From Paratinospora sagittata (taxonomy: Eukaryota > Streptophyta > Magnoliopsida > Ranunculales > Menispermaceae), in the NCBI GenBank assembly GCA_035771175.1, contig CM069594.1, positions 12,462,620 through 12,526,619 on the forward strand: a DNA stretch of 64,000 bases, given 5' to 3'. The notes under the pieces were generated by a model that saw nothing but the letters and a program-made list of their open reading frames with translations, was not told the origin of the DNA and did no database searches. The translations under genes and the position numbers were made by a program. This document shows, in pieces, positions 61,122-64,000 of the stretch. Each line of letters begins with the position of its first letter. The stretch's first letter is position 1.

Positions 61122-62545
61122 ATGGAAACCAGGAAGAGAGGAAGGCCACGTACTGTCCGTCCAGCAGAAGAGGCATCTCCTGAGATTCAAAATCAGGAAC
61201 CGCAGCTTCCGACGACAGCACAGGCCACACCCGAAACTGCTACTACATCTGGGCAGGCAGTGCCACCACAACCTACACCTCTTGCCATGACGAGTATGAA
61301 AGGAAGTCTTATTCGCCAGATTTATTGAGGCGATGAAAGTAACAGTTCAGACGACCGTTAGTGAGACCGCGACCAATGAGGTTGCCACTATGCAGGCACC
61401 TGCGAGATCTGGGTCGGAGACTCAAACCGATCAGATAACGAAGTACAAAAGGCTACAACCTCTTACTGTTGCTGGCACCATTGATGCTGAAGAGGTGCAA
61501 AAAAAGGCTGGATGAGTCAAAGAAGGCTCTCGATGCAATGAGAGTCGATGAGACTCCAAAGATTCCACTAGCGACCTACCAACTTGTTGGTGGAGCAAAC
61601 ACATGGTGGATAACAGTAAATGAGGACCCAAGGGTCAACACCACGGATATGACTTGGTAACAGTTCGAGTCAATATTTATTGATGAGTATTTTCCCGGCG
61701 CTGTGAAAAGGCAGAAGCGCCAGGAATTCGCTAAGTTATACCAATGAAGCATGACCGTCAGGGAATATGCTGGCAAGTTCAAAGAATTATCGGTCTACTC
61801 TCTCTTCACCATCTCAACGGAGCAAGATAAGACTGAGAAATTCTATAATGGCCTTCGCTCTGATATTCGACAAGCCTTGTCGATCTTGGATCTCAAGATT
61901 TACAAGGAGGTTGTTGATAAGGCCATGAGCTTTGAGTAAGAGAAGATCGTGCAAGAACAAAGAATGAATAGGGGAAAACGACCTGCAATGTTTTCCCAAC
62001 AGGACTCACAACAGGGCAACAAGAAGAAGAAGCCCTACAATAACCGAAACCCAGCCCTCCCAGTTCCTGTTCAGAAGAATGAGGCCACAACACCTGCAGC
62101 TGCACCATCTAACCCAAACCATCAGGGTTTTCGCAATCGTGGCCGGGGTGGCCGTTATGGTAGGGGTGGCCGTCGAAACGACAATGGCAGAGGTGGTGGT
62201 CAGCACCACAATCAACATGGCCAACATAATCATCCGCAGTATCAACCGACGTGTTACAACTGCGGCCAGAAGGGCCATGTAAGATATGTCTGTCTGCATC
62301 TTCAGCAACCTATTCCCGTTGTTCTAGTCCAACAAGCACCACCTGCTGCTAATGCCCAACCGAGGCAGAACCAGCAAAATCAGGGACAACAGAATCAGGG
62401 CAGACCATTTGCCATCGCTCAACAACCCCTCCCAGACAACAATGTAGTCGAAGGTACTTTTCCTTTGTTCAATACAATGGTTCATGTCTTGTTCGATTCA
62501 AGTGCTACGTATTCTTTTATATCGTCAGCATTGGTAAGCCATTAG
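61122..62545 (+). pseudogene. Gag and protease of element E (multiple breaks)
   Basis: The likely start is ATG at 61122 (METRKRGRPR). The frame shifts near 61320 and again at the A run 61499-61505. Core gag follows: ITKYKRLQPLTV, PLATYQLVGGANTWW, DEYFPGAVKRQKRQEFAKLY. Stops lie at 61658, 61745 and 61937. An Arg/Gly-rich region precedes the zinc knuckle CYNCGQKGHVRYVC near 62255. Protease reads VLFDSSATYSFIS near 62490, with DSS where the catalytic DS/TG is expected. A stop at 62543 ends this part. Similar in order to the gag of element D. Confidence 0.85.
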
Positions 62546-64000
62546 GGTTGCATCCTGAACCCACAAAAATCACACTCCATGTCACATCACCTTTAGGATT
62601 TGGTACTGATGTGAATTTGCAGTGTTCATGATGTGAGCTTCAAATATCAGAACAGATAATATATGCAGATCTTTTTGTGATGAACATTGAAGACTTCGAC
62701 ATCATCCTCGACATGGACTGGCTCGCACCACTGAATGCAAAGATCGATTGTATGAAGAAGCAAGTTCAGTTAACCTTGCCCATGGGGGAGTTTGCCAAGA
62801 TTCAGGGAACAAGGAAATGGATATACAACTCGACTGTTGCACTTCTCAAGGCACAACTTCGAGCTCTATCCCTGAGTGAAGACAATGAATTACCATCCCT
62901 GTACCCTCTCGAAGTACACGATGTTCTGGTCATATCTGAATTTCCAGCAGTTTTTCAAAATGACCTTCCTGGTCTACCTCTGGTTAGGGAATTCGATTTT
63001 GAAATCAATCTCATACCTGGGACCGGGCCTATCTCAATTCCACCATACAGAATGTCAAATGTCGAGCTGGTCGAATTGGACAAATAGTTGAAGGACTTAG
63101 AGAGTCATGGCTTCATCAGAAAAAGTTCATCACCCTGGGGCGCTCCAGTTCTGTTCTTTCGCAAAAAAGAGGGTTCGTTACGACTTTGCATAGACTATCG
63201 CAAGCTCAATAACGTCACCATTAAGAAAAGATACCCATTGCCCAGAATCGATGACTTGTTCGACCAACTTAGAGAGGCCAAATACTTCTCTAAGATTGAT
63301 TTATGATCCGGTTATCACCAATTACTGATCCGAGAGTCGGACATTACCAAAACGACATTCAGAACTTGGTACGGTCACTACGAGTTCATGGTCATGCCGT
63401 TTAGTGCAACAAATGCACCTGCTACGTTCATGGATTTCATGAACCGCATCTTTAGGTTATACTTAGACTGATTTTTGGTGGTTTTCGTGGACGACATCTT
63501 GATATATTTCTCAACAGAGGAAGACCATAAGATACATATGAAGATAGTCCTCCAGACCTTGAAAAGCCACCAGCTATATGCAAAGTTGAGTAAGTGCGAA
63601 TTTTGGGCGAAGCGAGTTCAATTCCTAGGCCATGTGGTTTCAGGCAATGGCATTGAGGTAGATCTTTCTAAGGTTGAAGCAGTTTTAAACTGGAAGCAAC
63701 CTACCACTGTTACTCAGATTAGGAGTTTTCTTGGTTTGGCTAGCTATTACAGACGCTTCATCAAGGATTTCTCAAAGATTGCTGAACCTATGACGAAGCC
63801 CACTCGAAAAGACGTGCAATTCATTTGGAATCCCGCCTGTGAAGCATCATTTCAGGAATTGAGGAAACGCCTCACGACGACACCAGTACTTTTCACTCCA
63901 AGAAATTCACTTGGATTTTCACTATACACCGACTCCTCTCTCTAAGGCTTAGGTGCTGTACTAAAGCAAGAAGGCCAAGTTGTCGCATATGCCTCGAGGC
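62546..64000 (+). pseudogene. Reverse transcriptase and RNase H start of element E
   Basis: After a protease tail (DFDIILDMDWLAPLNAKIDC at 62692), the RT shows [20 protein letters not shown] at 63180, [10 protein letters not shown] at 63484 (catalytic Asp pair kept), [20 protein letters not shown] at 63604 and [20 protein letters not shown] at 63724. RNase H begins with LYTDSSL near 63925, where a stop follows, then VVAYASR at the edge. In-frame stops lie at 63085, 63304, 63469 and 63943, so no active enzyme. Integrase would lie beyond the window. Confidence 0.9.

Larger units (their letters stand above)
56388..64000 (+). mobile_element. Gypsy element E (5' LTR to RNase H; continues past the window)
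   Basis: 5' LTR 56388-57765, primer-binding site, AT-rich leader, an extra ORF, then gag-protease-RT-RNase H in gypsy order. All coding parts carry stops or shifts. It sits inside the 3' LTR of element B. Its LTR matches solo LTR E1 at 21961-23356. Confidence 0.85.

Noticed and set aside
61065..61271. Cys/Trp-containing minus-strand ORF
   Set aside because: Shadow of the element E gag start; no homology seen.

Overview
The window is nuclear DNA of a flowering plant, very probably a eudicot. It is AT-rich, has spliced genes, and is dominated by Ty1/copia, Ty3/gypsy and Mutator-like (MULE) elements with plant-type primer-binding sites. I cannot name the species. Only one host gene is clear: the 5' end of a TH1-type thiamine biosynthesis gene on the minus strand (exons 3162-3407 and 71-145), which runs off the left edge. 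A second, weak host gene candidate starts near 40576 on the plus strand. Almost everything else is a nest of transposable elements, nearly all decayed.

3425-40174: one Mutator-like element of about 36.7 kb, bounded by matching terminal inverted repeats and sitting 18 bp upstream of the TH1 start codon. It carries a left-arm array of about nine ~285-bp repeats, a transposase gene on the plus strand (pieces at 12230-13075, 21883-21960 and 23362-24205) and a convergent ULP1-like/DUF1985 gene on the minus strand (25039-27808 and 36286-36641). This layout resembles the KAONASHI and CUMULE type of MULE. About two thirds of its length is later insertions: solo gypsy LTR C1 (4464-7305), solo copia-type LTR A1 (8207-11256), a rearranged reverse gypsy element D (about 13079-21882, itself hit by solo LTR C2 and by a foldback insert), solo gypsy LTR E1 (21961-23356) and a complete but dead gypsy element C3 (27814-36280). 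Five-base target duplications confirm most of these.

40175-42090: flank of the MULE, with the possible host gene start, AT-rich spacer and a fragment of a reverse copia LTR.

42091 to the end: a copia element B (5' LTR 42091-46525, 3' LTR from 52992) whose 5' LTR is split by solo LTR A2 (42505-45165). Its interior holds a reverse-oriented copia 3' end (46830-50377). Its 3' LTR is split first by solo gypsy LTR C4 (54130-56323) and then by a gypsy element E (56388 to beyond 64000). Element E has an LTR, a primer-binding site, an AT-repeat leader, an extra ORF resembling plant-transposon proteins, and a broken gag-pol that reaches RNase H at the window edge.

No element in the window looks autonomous: every recognised transposon ORF contains stops, frameshifts or deletions. 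The main interest lies in the layered history, the MULE next to TH1, the chimeric LTRs and the foldback insert.
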